The notes under the pieces: generated by a model
Database searches by the model: none
The model's input: only the letters and a program-made list of their open reading frames with translations
Told to the model about the DNA's origin: nothing
Program-made: the position numbers and the translations under genes
Origin: Micromonospora sp. MA102
GTDB taxonomy: Bacteria > Actinomycetota > Actinomycetes > Mycobacteriales > Micromonosporaceae
Assembly (NCBI RefSeq): GCF_025460765.1
Contig: NZ_JAMWEG010000003.1
Coordinates: 1 to 64,000 of the forward strand
DNA: 64,000 nt
Direction: 5' to 3'
In this document: positions 61,247 through 64,000 of the stretch, one piece after another
Numbering within the stretch: position 1 is the stretch's first letter
Layout of the letters: every line of letters starts with the position of its first letter

Positions 61247-63688
61247 TCAGCCGCGCGGTCGGCCAGGGCGGCCCTGGTTGGGCGGCGGTGGGACCACCGG
61301 CCCGCCGGTTCCGGGCTTCGGCTGGTTGCCGCCTCCGGCGCTGACCTCGATGGTCACCACGCCGCCCTTGATGGTGCGCCCGTCCGGGCTGGTGCCGGCG
61401 GCGGTGTCCACCGGGCAGTCCGACGGGGTCTTCTGGCTGGCGACCACCGGCTCGAAGCCGGCGCCGCGCAGCCGCGACTTGGCGGTGTCGATGGACTCGC
61501 ACTTCACCCCGGGGATGGCGCGCTGGTCGCCTTCGATGATCTTCCCGCTCGGCGGGGTGAAGTTGATCCGCTCCTTGCCGACCATGGCGTCGCGAAGCGT
61601 CTGGTAGACCGCCGGGTTGATGCCCCACGGCACCTCGTTGTGCCGCATCCGCTGGTTGGTCTGCGGCCAGTCCGGGTCGGCCTCGATGCCGGCCACCGCG
61701 TACTGCTTGGTCATGGCGACCAGGGCCGAGGTCTTGTCCCCGTCGGTGGTGCCGGACTTGCCGGCCACCGGGGCCTTGACGATGCCGCGGACGTTGCCCG
61801 CGGTGCCGTTTCTGCACTTCGAGGTCGACGAGCGGTCACCCACGGGGCAGCGTGCCGCGTCCACGGCGGCCCGGGCCACCTCGGTGCTGATCCGCTGCTC
61901 GCAGTGTGGGTTGGCGATGTCCAGCTTCTCGCCGTCCGGGCCCCGGATCTCCTGCACCGGGATCGGCTCGCAGTATTTCCCGTCCGCCGCCAGGGTGGCG
62001 TACGCGTTGGCCAGCTCCAGCGGAGTGGTCTGCGAGACGCCCAGGGTGAAGGCGCCCCACTGGTGCGCGGAGTCCTTGTTGGCGGCGAACTTGGCGTCGT
62101 TGGAGGCGCGGAAGGTGATGCCCAGCTTCTCGGCGGCCTTCACCACGTTTTCCGCGCCGACCCGCTGCTGGAGCTCGACGAAGAAGGTGTTGACCGAGGC
62201 GCCGAAGCCGCTCCACATGTTGTGCACGCCCGCCATCGACTTCGAGGCGTTCTGCGGGCAGTAGAAATGGGTGCCCTTGCAGGCGGCCGGGTTGCCCGAG
62301 TCGATGATGTATTCCGACTTGAACTGCTCCTGGGCGTTGATGGTGTAGCTCAGCGGGTAGCCCTTCTCCAGGGCCGCCACCACCGTGAAGATCTTGAAGG
62401 TCGAGCCGGCCTGGTAGCCGGTGATGCCGCCGCCGCCGGTGACCAGGGGGTTGACCGTGTTCGGGCGGTTGCCCCGGATCTTCTTCCGGGCCTTCTTCGG
62501 GTCGCTGGAGATCTTGTTCTGCGGGTGGTCCGGGTCGTCGAGCTTGAAGTTCCGGTTGACCGCGATGGCGCGGACCCGCCCGCTGCCCGGCTCGATGGCG
62601 GCCACCATCCGGGCGGCCGTGGCGTCCTCGCTCAGGTGGTTGCGGACCGCCTTGTCGGCGCCCCGCTGCGCCTGCACGTCCAGGGAGGTGGTGATGGTGT
62701 AGCCACCGCTCTTCAGCCGCCGCTCCCGGTCGTAGGAGGTGGAGCCGAAGGTCTCCTGCTGGAGCCACCAGCGGTAGAAGTAGTCGCAGAAGAAGCCCCA
62801 GGACCGGGTGTTGGTGGCGACGCAGCCGTTGGGGGTGCGCTTCTTCGCCACCTTGAGCTTGATCTGCTTGGCCTGGTCGGCCTGCTCCTTGGTGATGGCG
62901 CCGGTCTGCACCATGTTGTCGATGACGTAGTCGCGTCGGCCGACCGCGTCCGGGTAGCCGGCCGGGGTGGTGGGGTCGAACGCGGTCGGCGCCTTCACCA
63001 GGCCGGCGAGCATCGCCGACTCCTGGATGTCGAGCTTGCTCGGCGGCTTGTTGAAGTAGACCTGGCTGGCGGCGTAGATGCCGTACGCGCCGTTGCCGAA
63101 GGCGGCGATGTTCAGGTAGCGCTCCAGGATCTCGTCCTTGGAGAGCTCCTTGTCGATCTGGAGCGCGTAGCGCATCTCGCGCAGCTTGCGGGCGCTGGTG
63201 TCCTCGGTCGCGGCCACCACGTCGGCCGGATGCGTCGCCGAGTACGAGATGGCGAGCCGGACGTACTGCATGGTGAGCGTCGACGCGCCCTGTCGCGAGT
63301 TCGTCCCGGACTGGTTGTTGACGAACGCCCGGGCCACACCGTTGAGGTCCACGCCGTTGTGCTTGTAGAAGTCGTGGTCCTCGGCCGCGACGATGGCCTT
63401 CTGCATGATCGGCGCGATGTCCTTGAGCTTCACGTCGCGCCGGTTCTCGTCGTACATGGTGGCCAGCGGTGTCTTGCCGTCGGAGGCCAGCAGGTAGGTG
63501 ATCTGCGGGGCCCGGGCCACCGTCAGTTCGGTGGGGAGCGCGCCGAAGGTCTCGGCTCCGGCCTTCGCGGCCAGTCCGGACATCGCCACCGCGGGGAAGG
63601 CCGCCGCAGCGACCACCACGCCGGCCAACAGGCCACAGATGAGTAGCGATGCGGCGTTGGTCAGCACGTTGTGGTCACGTTTCCGCAT
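61247..63688 (-). CDS. Class A penicillin-binding protein (PonA type) with PASTA domain
   Basis: The 813-residue protein starts at ATG 63688, eight bases after GAGG; a GTG three codons upstream is possible. One membrane helix (about 10-35) is followed by a glycosyltransferase family 51 domain (about 70-240) with VAAEDHDFYKHNGVD and RQGASTLTMQ. The transpeptidase domain (about 340-680) has SxxK as GSTFKIF, SxN as GASVNTFF and the KSGTT box. A PASTA domain lies at about 715-785, then a Gly/Pro tail. It polymerises and cross-links peptidoglycan. The layout matches mycobacterial PonA2. Confidence 0.94.
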   Translation of the reverse strand: MRKRDHNVLTNAASLLICGLLAGVVVAAAAFPAVAMSGLAAKAGAETFGALPTELTVARAPQITYLLASDGKTPLATMYDENRRDVKLKDIAPIMQKAIVAAEDHDFYKHNGVDLNGVARAFVNNQSGTNSRQGASTLTMQYVRLAISYSATHPADVVAATEDTSARKLREMRYALQIDKELSKDEILERYLNIAAFGNGAYGIYAASQVYFNKPPSKLDIQESAMLAGLVKAPTAFDPTTPAGYPDAVGRRDYVIDNMVQTGAITKEQADQAKQIKLKVAKKRTPNGCVATNTRSWGFFCDYFYRWWLQQETFGSTSYDRERRLKSGGYTITTSLDVQAQRGADKAVRNHLSEDATAARMVAAIEPGSGRVRAIAVNRNFKLDDPDHPQNKISSDPKKARKKIRGNRPNTVNPLVTGGGGITGYQAGSTFKIFTVVAALEKGYPLSYTINAQEQFKSEYIIDSGNPAACKGTHFYCPQNASKSMAGVHNMWSGFGASVNTFFVELQQRVGAENVVKAAEKLGITFRASNDAKFAANKDSAHQWGAFTLGVSQTTPLELANAYATLAADGKYCEPIPVQEIRGPDGEKLDIANPHCEQRISTEVARAAVDAARCPVGDRSSTSKCRNGTAGNVRGIVKAPVAGKSGTTDGDKTSALVAMTKQYAVAGIEADPDWPQTNQRMRHNEVPWGINPAVYQTLRDAMVGKERINFTPPSGKIIEGDQRAIPGVKCESIDTAKSRLRGAGFEPVVASQKTPSDCPVDTAAGTSPDGRTIKGGVVTIEVSAGGGNQPKPGTGGPVVPPPPNQGRPGRPRG

Positions 63689-64000
63689 CCAGGTCACCTC
63701 GACAGGGTACGCGAGTAGGGAACGAGGGGCGCGCGGGGAAGTTTCCCATTTCCTGCGCGCGCCGGCCTCGTTGTGCTAAACGCACGAACCCCGGTGCGTG
63801 GTTGCGTGAAACCTGGCAGAAGTCTCCTCCGAACGGAGGAGTGGCGCAGCGTTTTCACCTACTCCGGCCGGGTAGACGGCGGGCGAAAGCCCGGGAAGCC
63901 GGGAGTGTCCGGAATGATGGATTTCGCCGACAACGTTGCGTAATCAGGCGACTACACAGCATGATGGTGGCGGCGACAGCAGCCACACGTCGTCCGCGCC
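63689..64000. promoter_or_regulatory. Upstream region of the PBP gene
   Basis: No gene is seen in the last 312 bases. It contains a small perfect hairpin at 63825-63840 (TCCTCC-GAAC-GGAGGA), and an AT-richer stretch from 63915 to 63965 (ATGATGGATTTC, TTGCGTAATCAG) that looks like a promoter for a gene beyond the window end on the plus strand. By analogy with mycobacteria that gene might be a whiB regulator, but this cannot be seen. Confidence 0.4.

Noticed and set aside
63825..63840. TCCTCC-GAAC-GGAGGA hairpin as a terminator
   Set aside because: The stem is only 6 bp with no T run and lies upstream of genes, so it is more likely part of a leader or chance.

Overview
The window is high-GC actinobacterial DNA. 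The gene set, the GTG starts and the protein sequences are most like Micromonospora or a close relative in the Micromonosporaceae; the genus is inferred from pattern recognition only. Several blocks are ordinary chromosomal housekeeping: the 5S rRNA end of an rRNA operon, tRNA-Ser(CGA), tadA with its usual partner, the small SRP RNA followed by dnaX-ybaB-recR, leuA, lysC-asd, tRNA-Pro and a class A penicillin-binding protein. As I recall it, the same genes (tadA, tRNA-Ser, dnaX, ybaB, recR, leuA, lysC, asd, ponA) sit in one sector of the mycobacterial chromosome, so this looks like conserved core.

Layout. 1-6.7 kb: 5S rRNA, an F420-type NADP-binding oxidoreductase, a VanW cell-wall protein, a NUDIX NAD pyrophosphatase and a DUF6230/DUF6114 envelope pair. 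6.8-15.5 kb: DUF885 peptidase-like protein, EamA transporter, PHP phosphoesterase, M23 lipoprotein, small proteins, tadA pair, a TetR-thioesterase operon with a clear operator, and deoD. 15.6-23.3 kb: tRNA-Ser(CGA), a secreted PKD protein, a membrane NACHT NTPase, a coupled pair of unknown genes, an ArsR regulator divergent from an MFS exporter across a large palindrome, and an SDR. 23.44-28.12 kb: a small, decayed integrated element bounded by 55-bp direct repeats of the 3' half of tRNA-Ser(GGA). It holds a frameshifted integrase, fragments of other genes and four small ORFs that still look intact. 28.2-32.3 kb: SRP RNA and dnaX-ybaB-recR. 32.6-38.5 kb: a complete five-gene peptide ABC transporter. 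38.6-47.3 kb: HNH nuclease, two MFS transporters, leuA with a leucine leader peptide, ArsR, nitroreductase, lipoprotein. 47.6-54.4 kb: lysC-asd, GAF-GGDEF protein, phosphodiesterase, a cyclotransferase-like protein and a hydrolase. 54.7-64 kb: secreted 5'-nucleotidase, MFS, cation/proton antiporter, tRNA-Pro, metallophosphoesterase, YqeY and PBP.

The most unexpected signals are not genes. (1) A 35-bp sequence occurs twice, 31 kb apart, with 31 identical positions. It joins a CACATGT dyad to an inverted pair of DnaA-box-like sites, upstream of two unrelated genes. (2) leuA has a 14-codon leader peptide with three consecutive Leu codons. (3) The tRNA-Ser element contains coding remnants (creatininase, a SUFU-like protein, an integrase) that only appear when frameshifts are read through. 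(4) Perfect hairpins lie inside two operons, between dppA and dppB and between the DUF6230 and DUF6114 genes. I found no CRISPR array, no intact transposon and no recognisable biosynthetic cluster. I do not see a convincing complete new system; the NACHT protein and the repeated 35-bp motif are the best leads.
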